A stretch of DNA of 48,747 nucleotides from Marinoscillum sp964351885. Lineage in GTDB: Bacteria > Bacteroidota > Bacteroidia > Cytophagales > Cyclobacteriaceae. Positions within the stretch are counted from its first letter, which is position 1, and every line of letters begins with the position of its first letter. Below, piece after piece: positions 24,184 to 32,665 of this stretch. Both the position numbers and the translations under genes were made by a program. The DNA is taken from NCBI GenBank assembly GCA_964351885.1, contig CAYGPP010000014.1, positions 1 through 48,747 of the forward strand, in the 5' to 3' direction. Below the pieces are notes generated by a model, which had not been told where the DNA came from, did not search any database, and saw nothing but the letters and a program-made list of their open reading frames with translations.

Positions 24184-25050
24184 TTAGAACGCTACAAACT
24201 CTTGCGGGTTTACAGGATTCCCGTTCTGCCACAATTCAAAATGTAAATGCGGCCCAGAGGTAAGTTCGCCTGTATTGCCAATTATTGCAATAATCTCACC
24301 CCCACCCACGAAATTACCAACGTTTTTGAATAATTCCGAATTATGCTTATAAACTGAGATTAAATTCCCACGATGTTGAATGCCAATCACATACCCGCTA
24401 TCTAGCGTCCATGAGGAGAATACAACCACTCCGTCTGCCGCACACTTCACCGGTTCATTCTCTTTCGCAACGATATCCACACCAAAGTGATCCACCTTGG
24501 GGTTGAATCCATCCGTAACTATTCCTTCTACAGGAGTAAATAAGAATATTTCTCTAATCTCATCCGCACGATTTGTAGTATAAGTAAGAACTTCAAGGTC
24601 TTGTTGCTCATAAGATGCTCGAAACTGAGAGTCAATTGGAAGTAACCTTTCGGAAACTACAGAATTCTGAGTATTCAAGCCATCCTCGGAGAAATTATCA
24701 CTCATGTTTTGCATGGCCTCAACATCACCACCTATTATCCGGCGAATGTTACCAACATATTGATCCTTGATTATTAATTCTTTCTCAAGTGAATCAATTC
24801 TCATACTAAGATCTACCAATTGCTTATTGGATTGATTCATGACATACCTAGGATCAAGCCACTCCTCCAGGACAATCGTAACGGCATATACCGAAAGTCC
24901 AAAAGTGATAATGAATACTGCAGTCATCAAAAGAATTAGCCTAGCCAAATTGAATCGAATGGTCTTCTTTTCAGCAAAATTCTCCTCATTTCGGATAATC
25001 AGAAGATACCTATTAGTAAGTCTATTGGATAATGTTTTTTTAGGAGCCAA
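24184..25050 (-). CDS. M23-family peptidoglycan endopeptidase
   Basis: This 288-residue membrane-anchored protein has a cytoplasmic basic N-terminus, one transmembrane helix (about 38-60), a coiled-coil linker (about 70-105, MRIDSLEKELIIKDQY), and a LytM domain. Zinc ligands are the His and Asp of DHFGVD (about 187-191) and the two histidines of GPHLHFEL (about 267). All three classic ligand positions are present, so the enzyme should be active in cutting peptide crosslinks. First gene of the long operon ending with the UbiA/methyltransferase pair; the partner bactofilin follows. Confidence 0.93.
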   Translation of the reverse strand: MAPKKTLSNRLTNRYLLIIRNEENFAEKKTIRFNLARLILLMTAVFIITFGLSVYAVTIVLEEWLDPRYVMNQSNKQLVDLSMRIDSLEKELIIKDQYVGNIRRIIGGDVEAMQNMSDNFSEDGLNTQNSVVSERLLPIDSQFRASYEQQDLEVLTYTTNRADEIREIFLFTPVEGIVTDGFNPKVDHFGVDIVAKENEPVKCAADGVVVFSSWTLDSGYVIGIQHRGNLISVYKHNSELFKNVGNFVGGGEIIAIIGNTGELTSGPHLHFELWQNGNPVNPQEFVAF

Positions 25051-25072
25051 GGGTACCTTTTTAAATGAAGCT

Positions 25073-25080
25073 CAAATATA
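25073..25080 (-). promoter_or_regulatory. Candidate -7 box for the M23/bactofilin/atp operon
   Basis: On the minus strand the bases read TATATTTG, matching the Bacteroidota -7 element TAnnTTTG exactly, 22 bases before the M23 start codon. The expected TTTG at -33 is not clear. It is the only match in this short divergent gap on this strand. Weak but plausible. Confidence 0.35.
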
Positions 25081-25147
25081 TTGAAACCATGCTGTTTTAT
25101 CTTTACAAGATTCTTGAACGATATACGTTAATTTGCAAATATCTATT

Positions 25148-27709
25148 GTGCGGAATCAGCTAATCATCTATTTACTCTTCATCATTGCTCTCATAGGCGG
25201 ATGTTCCTATACGAGCGCTCCTGTAAAATCTGGCTATCACAATGTCACGTCGCACTATAACGCCTATTGGATTGCAAATGAGCGAATGATCGAAATAGAG
25301 TCGTCCATTTACGACAAATACCAATGGAATTACAATAAGATCTTACCGATTTTCGTACCTATTGACACGAATGACGCCAAAAGTCTAGAAACACAAATTG
25401 AAGATTGCATTCAGAAAGCATCAATAGCCATACAACGTCACCCCGATTCGAATTGGGAGGATGATTCCTACATTCTTGTAGGTAAAGCTCGGTACTATTC
25501 TGTAGAGTTCGCAGATGCCATTGAAACATTCAAATACGTCAATAAAAATAGCGAAAATGACGACTCTCGACATGAAGCCTTAATTGAGCTCATAAAATCC
25601 TTTGTGGACTTTGACGAAATAAACAATGCCATAGCCGTCTCAGACTACATGAAAAAAGAGAAGCTCAATAAAAAGAACCAAAAGAACTTAAGCCTTGTAA
25701 GAGCTTATCTATTTCAAAAGAGAAAAGACCTAGATCAAATGGTTCAGCATCTTGTCGCTGCTGAAAGTTTCATGACTAGATCAAGAGAAAGGGCGAGAAT
25801 GGATTTCATTATCGGCCAAGTTTATCAAAAACTTGGATTTGAATCTGAGGCGTATAACTATTACTCAAGTTGTCTGAAAAACAGCCCAGAATATGAACTC
25901 GAGTTCTATACAAAGTTGAACATGGCTCAAGTGACGCAATTGACAAGTTCTAGCGACGTAAAAAAGACTCGGAAATACTTCAAAAAGCTTCTTAAAGATA
26001 GCAAGAACGTAGAGTATAGAGATAAGATCTATTACGAAATGGCCAATTTCGAAGTGAAGCAAGGTAATTTGGATGAAGCAATCGCATTCTACAAAAAATC
26101 AGCGCAAGCTTCTGTCAAAAATGAGCGACAAAAAGCATATTCTTACTTAAAGCTTGGTCAGATCTACTATGATAGTTTGAAAAATTTCGTCCTAGCACAG
26201 AGTTATTACGATAGCACTGTAGCCACTATGCCTTCAGATGAGGAGAACTTTGCGAAGATTAAACAAAGACAAGAGATTCTAAATGACTTTATAGAGCAGT
26301 TACTGACAATACAAAATAACGATAGTCTCATTGCCCTCTCAAAGCTTCCTAAAGATTCCATAATTGCTATTGCCACCAATATGGTTAAGAGGAGTATGGA
26401 AAAGGAGAAAGAAAAGAAACTAAAGGAAGAGAGAAGGGCTGCCAATAGAAGCCAATCTACGGCGTTTGATCAGGAAGGTGTTGCATTAATCGGAGCAAGT
26501 CTAGCGAAAGGTGCTATCTGGTATTTCTACAATCCATCCTTAGTTGGCACAGGAAATTCAGAATTCAAAAGAGTTTGGGGTACGCGTACTTTGGAAGACA
26601 ACTGGCGTAGAAGTCAGAAATCAGGGGGGCAGGGCACTTCAGAAGGTAACGTGAATAATGCAAATGGTGAAGAACAAGAAGAAATTTCAGAAGATGATCT
26701 CTTAGCTAGTGAGGTCACTCAAATGGTAGCTGCAGTTCCTGATTCCCCTGAGGAGATCGACGCTTTGCTGGTTGAGGTAGAAGTAGCATTATATAAGTTA
26801 GGAAACATATATAATTTTAACTTAGAAGAAAAGAGCAATGCGATCGAGAGTTTTAAATCATTGCTCAATCGATTCCCAGGAAGTGAATTTGAACCGGAAG
26901 TACTTTATCAACTCTATCTTCTATACAAAGTATCAGACCCTCAACTTGCTGAAGAAAAAGCGACGCTTCTCAAAACCAAGTATCCAGACTCCATCTATGC
27001 CAAATTAATTGATAACCCTAATTATAGAGAAGAAAGTTACGCTACCACCGAACAACTGAAGAAGGTCTATGCCAAAGCATATAAGCTCAAAAGAAATGAA
27101 AAGTACAAGGAGAGTAAATACCTAATTGATAGTGCGCTTATACTTCATCCGGAAAATGATTTCAGCGATAATCTTGCACTCCTAAACATCATAAACATGG
27201 GCTACCTCGATGGTCAAATTCAGTATCAATTCGAGCTAAGCAATTTTCCTAAGTCTTATCCTAACAGTGAATTAATAGAATTTGCAAAGAGCCTAGAAAA
27301 GGCAAGTGAAGACTTTCAAATAAATCTTTATAACAGTGCTAAAGCCAAATTCGTGGCATATTTTGGACAAAAGCACTACCTAGTGGTGGTATATCCTAAC
27401 AATGACGATTTGACCAATATCATACCCCTTGAAGTGGAGGAATTCATCCTTTCAAAAAATTATGGACTGACCACTGGTAACTTAATTTTGGATGAAAAAC
27501 ATGCGCTAGTCCTTGTGAACGAGTTCCCAGCTAAGGGCAGCGCCTCCTCTTTTTTAAATACATTAAATGTGGATTTAGATATCAAGGGTCTTCATAAGGG
27601 AGAAAAAATATACAGTTTTGTCATTACCGAGGATAATTTTGATATCTTCTATCAAACAAGAGATATAGATTCTTATCTGAATTTCTTTGAAAAACATTAT
27701 CAAAAATGA
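25148..27709 (+). CDS. SprE/PorW-like TPR lipoprotein of the type IX secretion system
   Basis: A lipoprotein of about 853 residues built mainly of tetratricopeptide-like helical repeats. The preferred GTG start at 25148 gives MRNQLIIYLLFIIALIGGC with a clean lipobox; a TTG at 25133 would add five residues. After the cysteine, the HYNAYWIANERM and YQWNYNKILPIF motifs match the SprE/PorW opening. In the family the protein is essential for gliding and T9SS secretion and bridges PorP/PorK-type rings to the motor. The gene overlaps PBP1A (ATGA). The C-terminal quarter (about 690-853, FVAYFGQKHYLVVVYPN) has a separate alpha/beta domain, as in SprE. Confidence 0.78.
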   Translation: MRNQLIIYLLFIIALIGGCSYTSAPVKSGYHNVTSHYNAYWIANERMIEIESSIYDKYQWNYNKILPIFVPIDTNDAKSLETQIEDCIQKASIAIQRHPDSNWEDDSYILVGKARYYSVEFADAIETFKYVNKNSENDDSRHEALIELIKSFVDFDEINNAIAVSDYMKKEKLNKKNQKNLSLVRAYLFQKRKDLDQMVQHLVAAESFMTRSRERARMDFIIGQVYQKLGFESEAYNYYSSCLKNSPEYELEFYTKLNMAQVTQLTSSSDVKKTRKYFKKLLKDSKNVEYRDKIYYEMANFEVKQGNLDEAIAFYKKSAQASVKNERQKAYSYLKLGQIYYDSLKNFVLAQSYYDSTVATMPSDEENFAKIKQRQEILNDFIEQLLTIQNNDSLIALSKLPKDSIIAIATNMVKRSMEKEKEKKLKEERRAANRSQSTAFDQEGVALIGASLAKGAIWYFYNPSLVGTGNSEFKRVWGTRTLEDNWRRSQKSGGQGTSEGNVNNANGEEQEEISEDDLLASEVTQMVAAVPDSPEEIDALLVEVEVALYKLGNIYNFNLEEKSNAIESFKSLLNRFPGSEFEPEVLYQLYLLYKVSDPQLAEEKATLLKTKYPDSIYAKLIDNPNYREESYATTEQLKKVYAKAYKLKRNEKYKESKYLIDSALILHPENDFSDNLALLNIINMGYLDGQIQYQFELSNFPKSYPNSELIEFAKSLEKASEDFQINLYNSAKAKFVAYFGQKHYLVVVYPNNDDLTNIIPLEVEEFILSKNYGLTTGNLILDEKHALVLVNEFPAKGSASSFLNTLNVDLDIKGLHKGEKIYSFVITEDNFDIFYQTRDIDSYLNFFEKHYQK

Positions 27710-29991
27710 CGAGAAAAAGGGTTTTAAGGTTTTTTGTTGGACTACTCTGGGTGTTCATCATCGGCGGATTTATCTCTGTTGCATCACTATTCTCCATGGT
27801 GAAGAATGACGCAAATGGATGGTTTGGTAGTTTGCCAAGTCTAGCGGACTTAGAGCGTCCCGATCCCGATCTCTCTTCAGAATTAATTAGTGCAGATGGT
27901 GTTTCGCTCGGTAAATACTATCGAAAAAACAGAACTCCGATAACCTATAGCGAACTCTCCACTGAGTTGGTAAATACCCTGCTTGTAACTGAGGACATTC
28001 GGTTTAAAAAACATTCAGGAATTGATTTGAAAGGGCTAATGCGGGCTGTGATAGGAAAAATCACCTTTCAATTCAACGGAGGTGGCTCAACCATTACCAT
28101 GCAACTTGCGGAAAATCTTTACAGTACATCCTCCTCCAATAGAGGTTCTTTGTATGAATACAGGTCTTTAGGGCCAATAATTACCAAACTCAAAGAATGG
28201 ATCATAGCCGTGCAATTAGAAAGTTCATATACAAAGGAAGAAATTCTTGCTATGTACCTCAATACGGTCGAATATGGCAGTAATTCTTTTGGAATAAAGG
28301 TGGCTGCAAATACTTTCTTTAATAAGCTTCCATCTCAACTTAACTATGCTGAATCTGCGATACTCATTGGGGCTATCAACGCACCTACCAGGTGGAATCC
28401 CATTCTCAATCCAGAAAATGCCCTACGTAAAAGGACTGAAGTTTTGCACAATATTTTTAAGAATGGTCTTATTACCAGGGCAACTTTCGACAGTCTTAAA
28501 ACAACAGACTTTGGACTTAATTATAAAGTTGATAATCACAATGAAGGGTTAGCTCCATACTTCAGAAAAGTCATTGGCGCTTACCTCAGAGACTGGGCCA
28601 ATGATCATGGTTATGATATTTATGAAGATGGACTAAAAGTCTATACAACAATTGACAGCCGTTTACAGACATACGCAGAAAAGGCCGTGGAAGAACATAT
28701 GGATACCCTTCAGCAAATTTTTGATACCCATTGGACTGATTTAAAAAGTAATCCATGGATAGATAGTGAAGGCAATGAGATCGAAGGATACATAGAACAG
28801 TCCATAAAGAAAACTTCGGGATATCAAAGTCTATTAAAGTTCTATGGAGATAAATCTGATTCCATTGAGGCCAAATTGAATGAAAAGCATTCCATGAGAG
28901 TCTTTAGTTGGGCTGGAGAAATTGATACGCTTTTCAGTGCATACGATTCCCTCAGATATTATAAGAAGTTTCTTCAGACAGGATTTATGGCGATGGACCC
29001 GAAAAGTGGCCATATAAAGGCGTGGGTTGGAGGAATTAATCACAAATATTTCAAATATGATCATGTGAAACAAACTAAGCGGCAGCCTGGATCAACTTTC
29101 AAACCATTCGTATATACAGTAGCCATAGACAATGATTACTCACCTTGCTATCCAGTAGTAGATGCGCCAGTGACGTTTGCCCTTCCAGGACAAGATCCTC
29201 CCACATATACACCGGATAATGCCAATGGCAAGTTTAGTGGTGAGACCATGACCATACGTCAAGCCATGGCGCGTTCGGTCAATAGTATAACCGCTTACGT
29301 GATGAAGCAGGTAAAGCCAGCGACTGTAGTTCAGTATGCGCATAGAATGGGAATAGAAAGCGATTTAGTAGCTGTTCCAGCTTTATCACTAGGAGCTGGG
29401 GGAGAAGTTTCACTTTATGAACTTCTAGCCGCCTACTCCACTTTTGTTAATAAAGGAATCTACACCAAGCCATTTTACATCACTCGTATTGAAGATAAGA
29501 ATGGAAATGTCATTCAAAATTTTGTACCCGAGACAAGAGAAGCTCTTAATGAAGAAACAGCATACATAATGCTTCATATGCTCAAAGGAACTACAGAAGA
29601 GGCAGGAGGAACCGGAATGTCGATAGATTGGGAACTCAGACATGAAAACGAAATAGCTGCCAAAACAGGAACTACTCAAAATGCTTCAGATGGTTGGTTT
29701 ATGGGAGTAACTAAAGATCTCGCCGCTGGAGCTTGGGTGGGTGGAGATGAACGACCTATCCACTTTAAGTACTGGGCAATGGGACAAGGAGCTAGGACGG
29801 CAATGCCCATTTGGGAAAAATTCATGAAAGAAGTATATGCAGATCCGACATTGGGATACGAAAAAGGAGCCTTTGACAAACCAGTTAAACCAATTTCAAT
29901 TGAACTCGACTGTGAAAAGTACAACAGCTTTACTCAGGCAGCAGATTCAATTCAATTGGATATCATTAAAGAAGAAGATGTAAGTTTCTAA
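27706..29991 (+). CDS. Bifunctional penicillin-binding protein 1A
   Basis: Class A PBP, 761 residues, that polymerises lipid II and crosslinks peptidoglycan in the periplasm. An N-terminal membrane helix (about 8-30) is followed by the GT51 domain: catalytic Glu96 in TEDIRFKKHSGID, then GGSTITMQLAENLY and YLNTVEYGSNSFG. The transpeptidase has Ser463-Lys466 (STFK), SVN (in MARSVNSIT) and KTGT starting at Lys653. The start ATG overlaps the SprE/PorW stop (ATGA) and the stop overlaps the uvrC start (TAATG), so all three are translationally coupled. Confidence 0.95.
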   Translation: MTRKRVLRFFVGLLWVFIIGGFISVASLFSMVKNDANGWFGSLPSLADLERPDPDLSSELISADGVSLGKYYRKNRTPITYSELSTELVNTLLVTEDIRFKKHSGIDLKGLMRAVIGKITFQFNGGGSTITMQLAENLYSTSSSNRGSLYEYRSLGPIITKLKEWIIAVQLESSYTKEEILAMYLNTVEYGSNSFGIKVAANTFFNKLPSQLNYAESAILIGAINAPTRWNPILNPENALRKRTEVLHNIFKNGLITRATFDSLKTTDFGLNYKVDNHNEGLAPYFRKVIGAYLRDWANDHGYDIYEDGLKVYTTIDSRLQTYAEKAVEEHMDTLQQIFDTHWTDLKSNPWIDSEGNEIEGYIEQSIKKTSGYQSLLKFYGDKSDSIEAKLNEKHSMRVFSWAGEIDTLFSAYDSLRYYKKFLQTGFMAMDPKSGHIKAWVGGINHKYFKYDHVKQTKRQPGSTFKPFVYTVAIDNDYSPCYPVVDAPVTFALPGQDPPTYTPDNANGKFSGETMTIRQAMARSVNSITAYVMKQVKPATVVQYAHRMGIESDLVAVPALSLGAGGEVSLYELLAAYSTFVNKGIYTKPFYITRIEDKNGNVIQNFVPETREALNEETAYIMLHMLKGTTEEAGGTGMSIDWELRHENEIAAKTGTTQNASDGWFMGVTKDLAAGAWVGGDERPIHFKYWAMGQGARTAMPIWEKFMKEVYADPTLGYEKGAFDKPVKPISIELDCEKYNSFTQAADSIQLDIIKEEDVSF

Positions 29992-31799
29992 TGGAATTAC
30001 AGCGGTTTTCACCATCCGACTATCGCAAATTGCCCCATGAGCCTGGAGTCTATAAATTCTACAATTCCCGGGATTCAATAATCTATGTTGGTAAAGCCAA
30101 GAATTTGGTCAAAAGAGTTTCAAGTTATTTTACCAACTATGGTAATCTCAGTCAGAAAACAATTAAGCTGGCAAAGGAAATTGTTAATATAGAAATCGTC
30201 ATTGTAAACAGTGAGTTTGATGCCTTACTCTTAGAAAACTCACTCATTAAAGAGAATCAACCCAAGTACAACATTCTCCTAAAAGATGATAAAACCTACC
30301 CCAGCATTTGCATCACTAAAGAAAGGTTTCCGAGAGTACTGACAACTCGAAAAATTGATCCGCTAAAAGGGACATACTTTGGTCCCTATACGAGCGCATC
30401 AGGAATGAATGGGGTTTTGGATCTTATTAGAAAACTATACAAGATCAGAACATGTACACTCAGCCTAACAAAATATAACGTCGATCGTAAAAAATTCAAG
30501 GTGTGTCTTGAATATCATATTGGAAACTGTCTTGGACCTTGCGAAGACCTTCAAGCGGAAAAAAGCTATATGAATGACATAGCCAATGTCACTCAAATAC
30601 TAAAAGGTAACATTCACCCGATCAAAATCAATTTTACCGAACAAATGAAGGCCGCGTCTAACTCCATGGATTTTGAACGAGCGCACGAGATTAAAACAAA
30701 ACTTGACTTTCTTCAAAGATTTCAAACAAAATCTCTGGTAGTAAACCCACAGTTAGATCAGATAGATGTCTTCGGGGTAATTTGTCATGAGAATCAATAT
30801 TTTGCCAACTTTATGCGTATTGAGCGGGGTGCAATTACTCTTTCGGAAACAATTGAATCAAAACACAAACTCGATGAGCCAGAAGAGGAAATTCTTCAAA
30901 TACTCTTATTTAGTTTAAGACAAAAATTCAAGAGTGCCAGTTCCGAAATACTTACGAACCGACCAATTACAACTTGGGATCAAGTCAGTATAACTCAACC
31001 CAAAATAGGAGATAAACGAAAATTGCTCGATCTGTCCGTCAAAAACGCGCTGTTCTTTAAGTCGGAGTACATCAAAAAGAAGTCGGAAGAAGCAAGCAAA
31101 ATAGAATCATCATTTATTTTGAGACAACTTCAGAAGGATCTTGACCTTTCGGAATTACCGAAACACATTGAATGCTTCGATAATAGCAACATACAAGGCA
31201 CAAATCCAGTCTCCTCAATGGTTTGTTTTAAGAATGGTAAGCCTTCAAAAAAAGACTATCGAAAGTATCATATCAAAACGGTAATCGGTCCAGATGATTT
31301 TGCTAGTATGAAAGAAGTCGTTGGCAGACGCTATAAACATCTAAGGGACGATCAACTCCCATACCCCAATTTAATAATCGTTGACGGAGGAAAAGGTCAA
31401 TTGAGCTCGGCTTGTGATGCACTTCGTGAATTAGGTCTTTATGGCGTAATTCCTATTGTGGGAATAGCTAAGCGATTAGAAGAAATATATTACCCTGAAG
31501 ATTCTATTCCACTCCACATAAGCAAAAAGTCCACGTCACTCAAAGTACTGCAACACCTTAGAGATGAAGCTCACAGGTTTGCCATCACTTTTCACCGTCA
31601 AACACGAAGCAAGCAGTCCCTCAATTCTGAACTCGATAGTATTTCAGGTCTAGGACCAAAGACTAAAGAAAAGCTTTTAACAAAATTCAAAAGTTGGTCC
31701 AGAATAAAAAAAGCATCGTATAGTGAGCTCAAAGAAATTATTGGACAGAGCAAAGCCAATGTTATAGAGCAGCACAAAAAAAAAGCAAGTCATCAATGA
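29991..31799 (+). CDS. uvrC: Excinuclease ABC subunit C
   Basis: UvrC makes the dual incisions in nucleotide excision repair. The 602 residues contain the N-terminal GIY-YIG nuclease (about 12-95, PGVYKFYNSRDSIIYVGKAK), a UVR motif (FERAHEIKTKLDFLQ), the RNase H-like endonuclease (ECFDNSNIQGTNPVSSMVCF then IIVDGGKGQL), and C-terminal helix-hairpin-helix (LDSISGLGPKTKEKLLTKF). Nothing is missing. The stop codon lies inside the downstream terminator hairpin. uvrA is also in this window at 44.3 kb, but on another transcript. Confidence 0.97.
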   Translation: MELQRFSPSDYRKLPHEPGVYKFYNSRDSIIYVGKAKNLVKRVSSYFTNYGNLSQKTIKLAKEIVNIEIVIVNSEFDALLLENSLIKENQPKYNILLKDDKTYPSICITKERFPRVLTTRKIDPLKGTYFGPYTSASGMNGVLDLIRKLYKIRTCTLSLTKYNVDRKKFKVCLEYHIGNCLGPCEDLQAEKSYMNDIANVTQILKGNIHPIKINFTEQMKAASNSMDFERAHEIKTKLDFLQRFQTKSLVVNPQLDQIDVFGVICHENQYFANFMRIERGAITLSETIESKHKLDEPEEEILQILLFSLRQKFKSASSEILTNRPITTWDQVSITQPKIGDKRKLLDLSVKNALFFKSEYIKKKSEEASKIESSFILRQLQKDLDLSELPKHIECFDNSNIQGTNPVSSMVCFKNGKPSKKDYRKYHIKTVIGPDDFASMKEVVGRRYKHLRDDQLPYPNLIIVDGGKGQLSSACDALRELGLYGVIPIVGIAKRLEEIYYPEDSIPLHISKKSTSLKVLQHLRDEAHRFAITFHRQTRSKQSLNSELDSISGLGPKTKEKLLTKFKSWSRIKKASYSELKEIIGQSKANVIEQHKKKASHQ

Positions 31800-31808
31800 C
31801 TTGCTTTT
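31781..31808. terminator. Bidirectional terminator between uvrC and gldN
   Basis: AAAAGCAAGTCA (31781-31792) and TGACTTGCTTTT (31797-31808) form a perfect 12-bp stem with a TCAA tetraloop. Flanking A9 on the left (31776-31784) and T-rich sequence on the right give U-tails on both strands, so it can end uvrC and the gld operon. The uvrC stop TGA (31797-31799) lies in the stem. Confidence 0.82.
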
Positions 31809-31832
31809 CATATATCTTATCAAAGTATTCTA

Positions 31833-32654
31833 TTAATACTCCCAAAGTTCACTTTCATATTCCATTAAATCGTACTCCATCTTCTGTTGAAGTAAAAGTA
31901 CTTCAAATGGATCATTAACCATTTGGCGAATATCCAAGTTTTCAGCATTTGAGACCTGCACAATAGGAGCCGCAAACAACCGCAACTCTAAAGCATCGCC
32001 AAAATTTCTGTGAGCCGCCTGATTCTGATTGTTATACCAGATAGCCCTGTCTGCAAATGGCCCTCTAAATAATGCCACTACGTCATCGTACTTGAAATGA
32101 ACCTCTACCTTTTCAAAGCCGGCAGGGTTGTAAGTAACTCCCGCATTACCAGGCAATACAAGAGAAACAGTCCTAATATACCAGTACATTCTTGACCTAT
32201 TTCTATCAAAAATCAATTCCTCTTTAAATTTTAAGGCACTAAAAACAGTCGGCGGAATAGGATCAAACTGTGCTCCAGTAGGTTGAGATGAAGTCGATTC
32301 ATCGCCAAAACCTCCACCGAAACCTCCACCACCGAAACCTCCACTTTGACGCTCAATACTAGTAGCGGATAGAAATGCCTCATCAGTCATCAGGTTAAGA
32401 CATGAATCAGTCCTATAGGCCTTCAACAATCCTTGATTTACTCCCTCAAGAAGCAATCTCGTAATTTCACCATTAGAAGAAAAGAATGGTTTATTCTGTT
32501 TCTCCTTTAAGTCCATTCTACGCCATATAGTCTTTTGGAACATTATCTGATCCTTATCAACTTCGGCCTTAATAATTGGCATTCCCATTTCCTGTGCTTC
32601 AACAGCACTTGAAAAAAGTAACCCCGCTAAAAATACATAACAAAACTTTTTCAT
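31833..32654 (-). CDS. gldN: Gliding/type IX secretion protein GldN
   Basis: GldN (PorN) is a periplasmic protein that binds the GldK ring under the outer membrane and meets the GldM stalk. The 273-residue precursor has a signal peptide (about 1-20). Conserved segments include TIWRRMDLKEKQNKPFF, SLVLPGNAGVTYNPAG-like and the C-terminal LLQQKMEYDLMEYESELWEY. A glycine-phenylalanine-rich stretch (about 104-118, GGFGGGGFGGGFG) interrupts the conserved part, a lineage-specific flexible insert. Last gene of gldKLMN, 11 bases after gldM. Confidence 0.93.
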   Translation of the reverse strand: MKKFCYVFLAGLLFSSAVEAQEMGMPIIKAEVDKDQIMFQKTIWRRMDLKEKQNKPFFSSNGEITRLLLEGVNQGLLKAYRTDSCLNLMTDEAFLSATSIERQSGGFGGGGFGGGFGDESTSSQPTGAQFDPIPPTVFSALKFKEELIFDRNRSRMYWYIRTVSLVLPGNAGVTYNPAGFEKVEVHFKYDDVVALFRGPFADRAIWYNNQNQAAHRNFGDALELRLFAAPIVQVSNAENLDIRQMVNDPFEVLLLQQKMEYDLMEYESELWEY

Positions 32655-32665
32655 AACCTCACCTA

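Noticed and set aside
31776..31784. A9 tract near the end of uvrC as a phase-variable site
   Set aside because: Slippage would change only the last few residues; the tract is better explained as the reverse-strand U-tail of the bidirectional terminator.
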